From Oikopleura dioica (lineage: Eukaryota; Chordata; Appendicularia; Copelata; Oikopleuridae): a DNA stretch of 64,000 bases. The stretch is taken from NCBI GenBank assembly GCA_907165135.1, contig OU015566.1:6494157-6558156 (forward strand). Reading direction: 5' to 3'. Shown here in pieces: positions 12,991 through 22,283 of the stretch (positions are counted from its first letter, which is position 1; each line of letters starts with the position of its first letter). The notes under the pieces were generated by a model that made no database searches, was not told the DNA's origin, and worked only from the letters and a program-made list of their open reading frames with translations. A program made the translations under genes and the position numbers.

Positions 12991-13871
12991 TAAAGAAACC
13001 CAGCCTCAGAGAAAAACACAAGAAGTATTCCGAAACCACACGCTTACCAGCTGCTACCTCACTTGCGATCAAAGATGACACTTGTTAAGGTAAGGATAAA
13101 TGGGTTATTAAGGGTATAGAGCCAGGGATTTTCACAGAAAGCGGAGCTTGCACCCTTAAGGGCAGCCACCGATAGGAAATCCTTTAGGCGGATCATATTA
13201 AGAATTTTTTTTTTTATCGAAAATAATCTTAAGGGTATACCTAGGCTTAACAAAAAAAAAAGAAAAAGAGTTTTCTTGTTTTTTTCTGGTTGCAATAGAG
13301 AAAATGACCATTCGAATAATTTGTTCAGAGTTCTATGAGGATTGGAAAAAAAAATTGACCCAGATTTAATATTTGAGACTTGGCAAAAAAAGCGATGACT
13401 ACACCCCTAAGAAAAATAGAAGGGGCAATTTTGAATAATTTTGGATAAAGAGGGCATTAACAACAAATTTAAAAAAAAAAAACTATCAAGAATAAGTATT
13501 AAATAAATAACGTGAAATTTTTATTTCCAAAAAGATTAAAACAATAAATCATCTCTTTCTTAGTTTTTTCTTCTCTTTCAAAGAGCTGGACAATACGCGA
13601 AAAATAGTGCGACTGATCACAAGGAAGGCAAAATGCAGAATGACGCCCGATTTCAAAAGCGAAAATTTCGGCGCTGAATACATTAATATTTATGGACAAG
13701 CGCGCGCTCTGAGTGGCTCGCAGCACCTATATTGACTCAGGCATCCAATCAGACGATAGAAGAAATAAATTATTCAGGAAGTGCGCACCCTCTCAAAATC
13801 ACCACCTTTAAAAAAGTAAGACTAACTTGTCTTCGAAAATTGAAAAATTTCAATTTTTTGATATCGTGAAA
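12991..13871 (+). other. Untranslated leader of element 1
   Basis: About 880 bp between the primer site and ORF1. It is AT-rich with A and T runs and no convincing frame on the plus strand. It probably holds packaging and translation signals. Minus-strand open frames here look incidental. Confidence 0.5.
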
Positions 13872-15263
13872 ATGCCAATCAAATCAAAACAAATCCTTTA
13901 TTATTTTGAAGATGGCACCGAAAAAGAAATGGTTTACCGCTATGTGCTTCCACGAGTCCTGTCAATATATCCACCAACCGAACATATACAGAAACCAGAG
14001 AAATGGCAAATAATTTTCGACATGATTGCGATTATAGAAGAAATCCGTAGAGACACGACGGAATTCATAGCCACGCAAAACTTCTCCGTCGGACAATCAG
14101 AAGCTCTTTACAATCATTGGTTAATTAGCCAGTCAAGGAAAAGAAGAGACCAAAGGGAGCACTTAATTCTCTGGATCTGCAAAGCAACATTTGTGTGCGA
14201 CGTTTGGAAATCAAAACATGGAAATATAACGGGAATCGGGACACAAGTGCGCGTTGCGTTTGATAAAATGTTCAATGGACAGCAAGAGTTTTGGAGAAAC
14301 TTTTTAAAGATCAAGACCAACTCCGAGATGAGAATTTCCAAAATAAAGATGGAAGAGTTCGTGAGGAAAATTGAACATTCTTTCCATGAAGGAAGATCAA
14401 CTACTTCTCAAGGATTTTCTGAAGGAAGGGATCCTAGAAATTGGCAGGCTGAAACAGGCATGGTGCCGACGAGACAAGATCCGGGACATTCTGTGAGAAA
14501 CGAGAAAAGGGCACAACAAGTGATAGAGATAAATAAACCTCCAGTTCTCAATTTGCGATTTCAAGAGGTGTATTACGGATCGTTGAACAACAATGTCTCA
14601 GCTGTCGATATAAGACCACTTCCGATTATTACCAACCATCACAGTCAACAATCAAGCCTGCAGACAAAGAACCAACAACTGATGAATCAGACTGGAAACG
14701 GCGGAATTCAGCCAAGCCAACAAGCTTTCGACTCAACTGATGCGACCGGCCCACCAGCTAAACGGCAAAAAATTGTCGGCGACAGTGACTCTTTCTTCAT
14801 GGCAAATAACACTGGCGAGAAAATTCAAGCTTACCTATTGCCTGATAACATTGACAAAATTTTGAATTTAGATGGTAACCAGGGAAATTTTACCGGAAAT
14901 ATGCATGAAGGGACACACATGGTGGAACCAAGCAATCAGCTACAGTCAGCAACTACTGACCAACAAACTCATCGACAAACCAAAAGAGCGAGAACTCTTT
15001 CAGAGCAAGGATTAACAAATAATGACATGAACATTATTCTACCAAATCAAAGTGCCGAATCATGGAATGATAACAAGAGTATTGAGCCAGATATACGACC
15101 AGCAAACGAAATCGGAGAGCCTAATCAAAATGATTCCAACAATTTAAATCCTCCTTTGCCGTGCCTCGATGCAGACACCGACTTTGAATCTTTTTTTGCT
15201 CAACTTGAGGCGGACAATGTCAAGAAGTTCGATGAAACTTTCACCTACAACGGGAAGAATTAA
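13872..15263 (+). CDS. Element 1 ORF1: novel protein resembling a transcription factor (463 aa)
   Basis: The first ORF lies before gag. The ATG at 13872 is chosen; the frame is open 45 nt further upstream but without an ATG. The first 190 or so residues look folded and helical, rich in aromatic and charged residues (for example RREHL-like and WICKATFVCDVWKS segments). The rest is a Gln/Asn/Ser-rich linker with two basic clusters resembling nuclear localisation signals (PPAKRQKI and TKRARTL). The protein ends in an acidic-aromatic patch (DADTDFESFFAQLEAD) of the kind found in activation domains. There is no zinc knuckle, protease or coiled coil. It is not a usual Ty3/gypsy protein. I do not recognise the family; an activator of the element's own LTR is a hypothesis, and a structural accessory protein is the alternative. 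Confidence 0.8.
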   Translation: MPIKSKQILYYFEDGTEKEMVYRYVLPRVLSIYPPTEHIQKPEKWQIIFDMIAIIEEIRRDTTEFIATQNFSVGQSEALYNHWLISQSRKRRDQREHLILWICKATFVCDVWKSKHGNITGIGTQVRVAFDKMFNGQQEFWRNFLKIKTNSEMRISKIKMEEFVRKIEHSFHEGRSTTSQGFSEGRDPRNWQAETGMVPTRQDPGHSVRNEKRAQQVIEINKPPVLNLRFQEVYYGSLNNNVSAVDIRPLPIITNHHSQQSSLQTKNQQLMNQTGNGGIQPSQQAFDSTDATGPPAKRQKIVGDSDSFFMANNTGEKIQAYLLPDNIDKILNLDGNQGNFTGNMHEGTHMVEPSNQLQSATTDQQTHRQTKRARTLSEQGLTNNDMNIILPNQSAESWNDNKSIEPDIRPANEIGEPNQNDSNNLNPPLPCLDADTDFESFFAQLEADNVKKFDETFTYNGKN

Positions 15264-15352
15264 ATCTCGCATTGCGAAAACATTTCATTGTTGACAATTT
15301 CTTTTACTGAAGTTAACCTCTCACTTCTCCTTAACTGTCTAGTCTGTCCGGG

Positions 15353-15360
15353 TATAAAAG
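15353..15360 (+). promoter_or_regulatory. Possible internal TATA box before gag
   Basis: TATAAAAG lies 66 bp upstream of the gag ATG, in the 155 bp gap after ORF1. It could drive a separate gag-pol transcript. A chance match in AT-rich DNA is possible. Confidence 0.35.
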
Positions 15361-15418
15361 ACACTTAGCTAATCAAAATTAAAATTTATATGCTTTTAGA
15401 CAAACGCAAATCTTAACA

Positions 15419-16894
15419 ATGAAACTAATCAAAATCAACACAGCACAAGCGAACGGAGTTCCAAATAAAATCGCGATTCACGTGACCAAAGAAGATCTTG
15501 AAAGAGATCTTCGGCTGGCGGCGAAAGAAGCAGATTGTCCTGACACATTCGTTTTGATAACAGAAAGCTCCACAGGTATAGTTCAGAGACTAGGTGAGAA
15601 CGAAGAAAAGCTGCGTAAATCAAGAACGATGGCGGAAAGGATCTTGAAAGAAGAATCGGATTCAGCAATTTTTATCGAGGAGGATTATGCAAAACGATCA
15701 AACATAATCATTGAAACACCACAGCAGACCCAGACAAACAACATCGGAGAAGTAAAGCGAGAAGACGAAAAGCAAGAAAGACTCGAGAAACTTGAGAAGG
15801 AAAACACCGAGCTGAAGAAAATTGTCAACGCGAATCAAACTGAACTTCTTAACCTGCGAATGCAAGGAGAGATGCAGTTTAACGCATTAAAAGACATGGG
15901 AGAATCCATCAATGATCTCAGAAAATATTTTGCAAAGAAGAACACGATGAGTGACAATGAGGAACTCACTGGGGGAAGTGAGGGAAGTAACCTGCAAAGT
16001 CTAGAGGAACGAGCAGATGAGAGTAAGGAAGAGAGGAAAAGATTTGTGAGGACGGAAGTCAAGAAATTTTTCGCGAATCCCGCAAAATTCAATATGATAT
16101 CGTGGACTGACAACGAGGACATTACGTTTGACGAGCATTTAGCAAGAAACCGGATTGCTATACGAAGCGCTAAAGAATCAGGACTTGCTGACAGCCAATT
16201 AATCAACCTATTTCTTCTCACGCTGAGACCAAGAGACCACTACCTGGACGAGGTAGTTGGGGTTAGAGATCGAAAAGACTTCAAGACGTTCATCGAAGGC
16301 CTTGGACGATATTTCAATGGATCCTCAACAACGAGCATGAACAAAGTTATCACCGCAAGAAGAAAACCGAATGAGAAACTTATCGAATTTTTCATACGGT
16401 TAAGATCAATGTATGGAATGACGGGAAGAGACCCAACAGAAGGGGAGACACCAAACCTCTTTTACACTATCCTGCTGAACAATGCAACGAAAATTCAGAA
16501 GACCGAACTGATAAGAGACTTAGATGTTGAAAGAAGGAAAACACCAATAAAGCTAGACGACCTTAAAGACGCAGTTTTGAAGGCCCAAATGGTGGATGAT
16601 CAAAGCTACGATGCAAACACTCAACATCTTGTGTATAACATCAACGATCAGCAAAAACAAAGAGGTTATGAACAACGAAACGAAATGCCAAGATCAAGCT
16701 CTAGAAAGCTTATTGACAAATCAAATGTTGTTTGTTACAACTGCGACTCCAAAGGGCACATGTGGCGTGACTGCCAAAAGCCTTTAAAACAACGATTTGT
16801 CCGAATAAAAGAAAGAACAAAACAACAACAAGGATATCCGAGAGAGCCTAGAACCCCTCGAGGGACAGGCTATCGAGCGAACAAAAGCACCTAA
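15419..16894 (+). CDS. gag: Element 1 Gag (491 aa)
   Basis: Structural capsid/nucleocapsid polyprotein that packages the element's RNA in cytoplasmic particles. The N-terminal part has a charged coiled-coil stretch (about residues 115-180). The middle resembles a Ty3/gypsy capsid. A single CCHC zinc knuckle lies at about residues 439-452 (CYNCDSKGHMWRDC), followed by a basic tail. It starts at an ATG soon after a possible internal TATA box. The pol frame, +1 relative to gag, is already open for about 85 nt before the gag stop. Pol may therefore be made by +1 frameshifting or by reinitiation at its own ATG 25 nt later. Confidence 0.9.
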   Translation: MKLIKINTAQANGVPNKIAIHVTKEDLERDLRLAAKEADCPDTFVLITESSTGIVQRLGENEEKLRKSRTMAERILKEESDSAIFIEEDYAKRSNIIIETPQQTQTNNIGEVKREDEKQERLEKLEKENTELKKIVNANQTELLNLRMQGEMQFNALKDMGESINDLRKYFAKKNTMSDNEELTGGSEGSNLQSLEERADESKEERKRFVRTEVKKFFANPAKFNMISWTDNEDITFDEHLARNRIAIRSAKESGLADSQLINLFLLTLRPRDHYLDEVVGVRDRKDFKTFIEGLGRYFNGSSTTSMNKVITARRKPNEKLIEFFIRLRSMYGMTGRDPTEGETPNLFYTILLNNATKIQKTELIRDLDVERRKTPIKLDDLKDAVLKAQMVDDQSYDANTQHLVYNINDQQKQRGYEQRNEMPRSSSRKLIDKSNVVCYNCDSKGHMWRDCQKPLKQRFVRIKERTKQQQGYPREPRTPRGTGYRANKST

Positions 16895-16919
16895 GCCAGC
16901 TGCGAATCGGCTTAGAAAT

Positions 16920-19900
16920 ATGGAAACGAAAACGGAACCGGAACCGACTAAGAAAAAACCTTATCAACCACTTATTGTGTACGCCAATGTCAAGGCGAAA
17001 GCCCGCAATGGCGTCAAACAAGACGTATTGACTTTACTCGATACAGGCGCAACCTACAGTTGCGCAAGCCTTGATTTCGCCGAAAGTCTTGAAAAGAACG
17101 GCTCCAAAATCATTAAAGAACAAACTCGCAGAGCCCATCCAATAGCGGCTAAGGGAGGGACAATGGAAATCGCCTATGACATTATACTGGATGTCACAAT
17201 CAAAAGCTATCCTGATATTGTCTTCCCTTCAGTTCGCGTCAGTATTATACCTGGCCTTCGCGCGGAATTAATACTTGGATGTGACAGTCTCCAGAACCAT
17301 ACACTGCAGATAAATAGCAATTCTGCACTGATTGATGGTAGACCAGTGCAACTCGCGAGACAGAGGAACACAGTTACACTGAAAGTATTGGAGGCAAATG
17401 CTTCAAAGGGCTTCAATACCCTGAAACTTGCTGCCGAAGACCTTGCAGAAGAGAAGCAGCCCTCTAACCGAGTTTTACTCACCTTAGAATCCAGCTCATC
17501 GCCTGGTGTGCCGGACGTGTCTATGATCATGAAGTCAAGTGAGTTGAAAGCCGATTTCTTGATCACATACCCGGGCCCACCGACCACAGTACCGAAGATT
17601 TTCCTGGCCAGAATTGACTCGGTACCGGAAAACTCAGAAACCGAAACTCCTAGGGGATTGTCGGCTGATGATATCAATGATATTATATCAAAAACAGAGC
17701 TAAGCCCACAAGGCCAAGAGAAGCTGAAAGTCATTCTCGAGAAGCATTCCTGTTCATTCTCGAAGAAGAAGACCGACGTTGGAATATATAAAGGACCTAA
17801 AGTTAAACTGCAGTTACTTGACCCAAGACTCCCTGGAGCCTGGGTCCGACCGAAGAGAATACCCATCAGCCAGCAAGACTGGCTAAGAAAAGAACTTGAC
17901 GCAATGCAGAAAGCTGGAATCATCGAAAAAGCTAAAGGAAGCCAATACAACGCACCACTCCAACTAGTCAAAAAGACGACGGGTGAACATACCGTTTGTG
18001 TAGACATGCACTCGCTCAATCTCAGAATAGCTGGAAATGACTGTCTTCAGGACGAACCGAAAGAGACCTTGGAAAAGCTGGAAGGAGCATCGTTCTTCAG
18101 CAAAATTGAGATTCAGCAGCCTTTTCTCCACATGAGCTTATGTGAGGAAAGCAGACCACTAACAGCATTCAGTGCACTTGACCAACAGTATCAATTCAAA
18201 CGTATTCCACCAGGATTGAAGATTGCTCCCAATGTCTACCAAATGGCATTAAAGGAAACACTTGGAAACGTCATAAGTGATAGCTGTTTTGTTACTCTGA
18301 ATGAGATCCTTGTGATCGAAAAATCGGAAGAAAAGCATCTTAGTGCCGTCGAGGAAACGATCGATCGACTTACAACTGCTGGATTCATTCTCGATCCGGA
18401 AAAATGCCTCTTCGCACGAAAGAGCATAAGCTTTCTTGGATACAGAATAACCCCTTCAGGATACTCTCCCGAGCATGACAACCTAGCTCCAATCAGAGAT
18501 TATCCTGTTCCATCAAACAAGAGAGCTCTTCGTCGATTCATCGAGATGTGCTCATACTACAGCTCGCTTATTCCAAGACTTAACTTTAAATTGGCGCCTT
18601 TATACAAAATCAGTGGAACAAAATCAGTTTATGACTGGGAAGATGAACATCAGAATGTGTTTGATGAGATAAAAGCAGCGATTCTACAACAGAATAAACT
18701 TGCCTTCCCATCACGTGATCCCGATTCGCAACTTATAGTAACAAGCGATGCGAGTCTCACGGGATACGGAGGAATGATAAGCCAGAAAATCGGCGACGAG
18801 ACTGAACGCCCACTTGGATACTGTAGTGGATTTTTCAAAGACTCACAACTGAAGTGGCCGATTCACGAGAAAGAAATGTATGCCTTCATCAAAACACTCG
18901 AAAATTTTCATCATCATTGCTACGGAAGATCATTTCTTTGGAGAACAGACAGTCGATGTCTTGCATTCATCTGCTCGGAAAATAAAACCCGACAGACTAA
19001 ACGACCATCAGCGAAGAAAGCGCGTTGGCTCCAAAAATTGAGCGAATACGATTTCGCGATCAAGCACATGGACGGAAAATCACGTGAAATGAGCGTTTGT
19101 GATAGCCTTAGCCGACTCGATCCACCTGAAGTTGTCAACCATATCGATAATGCAACGGAAACCAAATTCAGAAGTCTTCAGAAGGCGATACCAACCTGGA
19201 TCAAGCTCAAAGGAATCACAAAAGCCGAGCTACGAGAATGCCAAGACAAAGATGAATCTCTCCTGAAATTCAAACATGACTGGAAACCATTGAAAGGAAA
19301 ATATAAGCTCAAACTTGCTGAAGACGGAATCTTCATCTTGGTAGGGAAAGTTGATCGGATACCAATACCAATGGAGTTACAGAAGAGAATCATCTCAGCT
19401 TACCATCTTCCACAACACGCGCGAGTAACGAATATGATCGAAGCAATGAGGAAATCTGGAATCTTGTTCCCTGGAATGTCAAGAAAGACAAAGGACTACA
19501 TCAAACTATGCCCAGCTTGTATTACGATGGCAGCGTTGGAGAAACCTAAGATTTCACCAGTAGCGGCTCCGAAAGAACAACATCCATACATGACCGTAAC
19601 TATCGATCTTCTCGGACCCCTGCCATCGACTCCGACACGTAAGAAATACATATTGGCGGCAATATGCAATCTGACTCGCTGGATAGAGCTCAGGCCCATC
19701 GTGGATAAATCAGCACCTCATGTTGCTAAAGCAATAATGGATATATTTTTCCTAAGAGGGCCACCACGGGCAGTTTCTTGCGACAATGGAAAAGAATTCT
19801 CCAACAGCATCCTTAAAGAACTACTTACGTCCTTTGGAACCTGCATCAACTATGGAACACCTTATCGGCCGCAAGGACAAGGCCTGATAGAACGAGCAAA

Positions 19901-20429
19901 CCGTGAGATTGTCAAGCATCTCAAAGCGTTAAACATAGAAGAAAACCGATGGGACACTTACATCCCATCAATCCAACTGTCAATGAACCTTAGCTACCAC
20001 TCAGCCTTGGGCTCAAGCCCTTTTCAAGCCATTCATGGCTGGACTCTAGCCGAGCCATTTCGTAATAATACTTACAATGGAAAAATCCCCGAAGATGTTC
20101 GACTATGGGTTAAAGAGTCGGGAGCTCGAATGTGTGCTGCACTTTCACAACTTGTTGCGAAGCAAGCAGTAGCATCGACGGAGATACCTGACGATACTGA
20201 TTCTAATGGGATAGATATTGGAACAGAAGTTCTTTTAAAAACTATGATTCCACCAGGAGTAAGTGGAAAACTCTTCACTCCGTGGAAAAGAGGATTTGTC
20301 GTACAAAAAAGATGCGACAAATATACGTACATTGTAACCCCGATCGAAGCTCCTAGGAGGCGATTTCTTGTGCACCGCGATCGAATACGGATCCTGCACC
20401 GGAATCTTAAGAATTCGCCAAAGGTATGA
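16920..20429 (+). CDS. pol: Element 1 Pol: protease, RT with substituted active site, RNase H, integrase (1169 aa)
   Basis: A retropepsin motif DTGA begins at residue 41. The RT domain spans about residues 290-560 and aligns well with Ty3/gypsy RTs, for example AGFILDPEKC and FLGYRITPSG. The catalytic aspartates are changed: the usual LDL aspartate is Glu397 (FSKIEIQQ), and the YLDD box reads TLNE (Asn461-Glu462). RNase H retains SDAS, the EKEMYA Glu, TDS and a CDSLSRL Asp. Integrase has an HHCC zinc finger (HLPQH...CPAC) and Asp896, Asp955 and Glu991, the classic DX35E spacing. No chromodomain was seen. The frame is intact. The RT would be predicted inactive, unlike the other domains. Either another copy supplies RT, or this lineage uses an unusual mechanism. 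Confidence 0.93.
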   Translation: METKTEPEPTKKKPYQPLIVYANVKAKARNGVKQDVLTLLDTGATYSCASLDFAESLEKNGSKIIKEQTRRAHPIAAKGGTMEIAYDIILDVTIKSYPDIVFPSVRVSIIPGLRAELILGCDSLQNHTLQINSNSALIDGRPVQLARQRNTVTLKVLEANASKGFNTLKLAAEDLAEEKQPSNRVLLTLESSSSPGVPDVSMIMKSSELKADFLITYPGPPTTVPKIFLARIDSVPENSETETPRGLSADDINDIISKTELSPQGQEKLKVILEKHSCSFSKKKTDVGIYKGPKVKLQLLDPRLPGAWVRPKRIPISQQDWLRKELDAMQKAGIIEKAKGSQYNAPLQLVKKTTGEHTVCVDMHSLNLRIAGNDCLQDEPKETLEKLEGASFFSKIEIQQPFLHMSLCEESRPLTAFSALDQQYQFKRIPPGLKIAPNVYQMALKETLGNVISDSCFVTLNEILVIEKSEEKHLSAVEETIDRLTTAGFILDPEKCLFARKSISFLGYRITPSGYSPEHDNLAPIRDYPVPSNKRALRRFIEMCSYYSSLIPRLNFKLAPLYKISGTKSVYDWEDEHQNVFDEIKAAILQQNKLAFPSRDPDSQLIVTSDASLTGYGGMISQKIGDETERPLGYCSGFFKDSQLKWPIHEKEMYAFIKTLENFHHHCYGRSFLWRTDSRCLAFICSENKTRQTKRPSAKKARWLQKLSEYDFAIKHMDGKSREMSVCDSLSRLDPPEVVNHIDNATETKFRSLQKAIPTWIKLKGITKAELRECQDKDESLLKFKHDWKPLKGKYKLKLAEDGIFILVGKVDRIPIPMELQKRIISAYHLPQHARVTNMIEAMRKSGILFPGMSRKTKDYIKLCPACITMAALEKPKISPVAAPKEQHPYMTVTIDLLGPLPSTPTRKKYILAAICNLTRWIELRPIVDKSAPHVAKAIMDIFFLRGPPRAVSCDNGKEFSNSILKELLTSFGTCINYGTPYRPQGQGLIERANREIVKHLKALNIEENRWDTYIPSIQLSMNLSYHSALGSSPFQAIHGWTLAEPFRNNTYNGKIPEDVRLWVKESGARMCAALSQLVAKQAVASTEIPDDTDSNGIDIGTEVLLKTMIPPGVSGKLFTPWKRGFVVQKRCDKYTYIVTPIEAPRRRFLVHRDRIRILHRNLKNSPKV

Positions 20430-20475
20430 TGACGCGTCAGAAAAGTGTATGTTGATGGCTAACGGATATACCTAG

Positions 20476-20652
20476 GAGCAGACGACACTTCAGGAGAAGA
20501 ATAACGATAAAGAAGAAATCGTTAAACCGGATGAAAATTCGGTAGTTAATAGTCAGGCGCCATCAGTAGAAGCAGAAGAGGAAATATCAACATCAGCGGT
20601 GCCTAGAAGAAAGACTAGAGGACAGAAAGTGCCGTATGGTAAGTTTTTCTGA
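20476..20652 (+). CDS. Possible spliced C-terminal extension of element 1 Pol
   Basis: The last Pol codons read CCA AAG|GTATGA. A 52 nt intron (20424-20475) ending in ACCTAG would skip the Pol stop and join, in frame, a 58-residue acidic then basic tail ending RRKTRGQKVPYG. Its size fits host introns in this window. It may be chance; no transcript evidence is available. Confidence 0.35.
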   Translation, partial: EQTTLQEKNNDKEEIVKPDENSVVNSQAPSVEAEEEISTSAVPRRKTRGQKVPYGKFF

Positions 20653-20655
20653 GAC

Positions 20656-20796
20656 ATGGAGCTAAGGATAGAAGATCGTCCTCCAAGAAACTTCATGTCA
20701 ACAACTCACGCAGAAGAGACAGAAAACGTCGATTCGGGAAGAGACTTCACTGCGAAATCAAAATTTGTTCACCTCGATAATTCTTTCTGCGAATAA
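20656..20796 (+). CDS. Short ORF between pol and the RING gene (46 aa)
   Basis: ATG-initiated, beginning MELRIEDRPPRNFM, with no recognised domain. The RPPRNF wording recalls integrase C-terminal tails of other gypsy elements, so it may be a remnant of Pol rather than a gene. Confidence 0.25.
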   Translation: MELRIEDRPPRNFMSTTHAEETENVDSGRDFTAKSKFVHLDNSFCE

Positions 20797-20854
20797 GCCG
20801 AGTAAAAGACAAAACACTAACTCTGACTTATTAAGATAACTCGAGGTCTACGAA

Positions 20855-21322
20855 ATGAAACGAAAACCAAACAAAAACAAAATTTATCATCACCAAAATG
20901 ATATGCAATTTGATAAGGAATGCACGAAAAATTCACGAATCAACGACGAAGAAACAGAAGGAAAATCAAACAACTCGCCAAAGAAGAAAAAAATCAGCTA
21001 CAACGAAAACGGTCAAGCGCGGTCGACAAACAGGGGAACCGAATCACAGATTCAAACAAACCGACTCAGTATTTCATGTTTGATTTGCTTGGATACTGTA
21101 AGATCACCTAAAAGACTAAATTGCAACCACGCCTTCTGTGGTGAATGCATCGACTACTGGTATTTGATTTCCAGTAAGACTTGCCCCCAGTGTAGGAAAA
21201 ACATAAGCTGGAGCGAAATTAACGGACCAAAATGGAAAACAAATTTGATTAACAAATTCAACGAAGAGAATATAAAAAAAAAACAAAAGTTGACGAAAAG
21301 GAAGAAGAACTTCGAAGATTGA
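20855..21322 (+). CDS. RING-finger protein encoded by element 1 (155 aa)
   Basis: A classical C3HC4 RING: Cys75-x2-Cys78-x11-Cys90-x-His92-x2-Cys95-x2-Cys98-x11-Cys110-x2-Cys113. All eight zinc ligands are present. RING domains usually recruit ubiquitin-loaded E2 enzymes, so this is a predicted E3 ligase. The N-terminal 70 residues are charged and disordered with a basic cluster (SPKKKKIS). The C-terminus is Lys-rich, suggesting nuclear or RNA association. It starts at an ATG 426 nt after the pol stop and lies in the position where other elements carry env. Ty3/gypsy elements do not normally encode a RING, so capture from a host gene is likely. The target is unknown: self particles, host silencing factors or ORF1 are possibilities. 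Confidence 0.88.
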   Translation: MKRKPNKNKIYHHQNDMQFDKECTKNSRINDEETEGKSNNSPKKKKISYNENGQARSTNRGTESQIQTNRLSISCLICLDTVRSPKRLNCNHAFCGECIDYWYLISSKTCPQCRKNISWSEINGPKWKTNLINKFNEENIKKKQKLTKRKKNFED

Positions 21323-21795
21323 AAAAGTTCTAACCGAAGGGAGGAGAGAAGAGAAAAGAAGTTGAATCTTCTTTTATTATTCTGGATCACCCGAGTTACA
21401 AAAATGTTTTCGATTCTTCTGACAACTCAAACTTTCGTTGATCAAAAAAGCCTGTTATTCATCATTTCAGAAGCCTTACATAAAAAACATTGTGATTGGA
21501 TTTAGTCAAGAGTCAATAAGCGACATCTTTTCATCTCTAACAAGAACTAAATCGACATCTTTCCCGACTAAACATTCACTTTCTTCTTTCGATTGTGGAC
21601 AAAAGTCAACGTTTTCAGTGTTTCACGGAAAGGATGATTGAATAAGTCGGAACTCTCGTCTTAAAATCGCGCAAAAATCTTGACCAAGTAATATTGCTGC
21701 TAAGAAAATTGACGGAACTTGAGCACAATATCCGCATCACCTGATGATGAATCCAGAATCGATGAATCAACATTGGAGCCCAAGTGTTAATTAAT
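21323..21795 (+). other. 3' untranslated part of element 1
   Basis: About 470 bp without a convincing frame, purine-rich just after the RING stop. A 67-codon frame at 21438-21641 begins at an ATG but shows no motif. Confidence 0.4.
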
Positions 21796-21809
21796 GAAGG
21801 AGGGAAGAG
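21796..21809 (+). other. Polypurine tract of element 1
   Basis: GAAGGAGGGAAGAG directly abuts the 3' LTR, the standard plus-strand primer position. Confidence 0.85.
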
Positions 21810-22283
21810 TGTTATAGTATGACTATAACGTATGACTGTTTTACTACATAGTATTTCTGCTACTGATCACTGTACGCGCCCAACGCGCGGCGACCTTTCC
21901 CTTTTCCCTTTTTGTTATTAATTATTCACTGCACCACCAATAATTTCGGCTGCTCCGCCGATATTCTCGCGCGGCGCTCCGATATTCTCGGAAGGGCCGA
22001 GAATATCCGCGGACGCTCTCCCGATATTCTTGGGCGCTGCTCTGATATTCTCGGATAAGCCGAGAATATCCTCGTAGAAAAGTGACCACTATATAAGGAC
22101 GACACCCTCCATCAAATCAGTAACGTTCTCAGGGGTCACTTTGAGCAAGACATACGGCTTTATGCCTAGAGATTACTGTACTGAGACTGTACTAGCGCTG
22201 GTCGCAGAATAAATCGGAAACGCTTATTAGCTTTTTATTACAATTGTAGTGTGTCTTTATTTCACGCAAGCCATACTACAACA
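21810..22283 (+). repeat. 3' LTR of element 1
   Basis: 474 bp, identical by eye to the 5' LTR, with AATAAA at about 22208. It is followed directly by the CCCT duplication. Confidence 0.95.

Larger units (their letters stand above)
12502..22283 (+). mobile_element. Complete Ty3/gypsy-type LTR element (element 1)
   Basis: A 9782 bp element bounded by two 474 bp LTRs that I read as identical. It starts TG, ends CA and is flanked by a 4 bp duplication CCCT (12498-12501 and 22284-22287). The order is LTR, primer site, long leader, ORF1, gag, pol, a short frame, a RING ORF, purine tract, LTR. All frames are on the plus strand. The identical LTRs and intact frames imply a recent insertion. The pol order protease-RT-RNase H-integrase is that of Ty3/gypsy (Metaviridae). 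The unusual parts are ORF1, the RING ORF and the missing RT catalytic residues. No env-like frame was seen. Confidence 0.93.

Noticed and set aside
17207-18019. 270-codon minus-strand frame
   Set aside because: Shadow of the pol frame of element 1.
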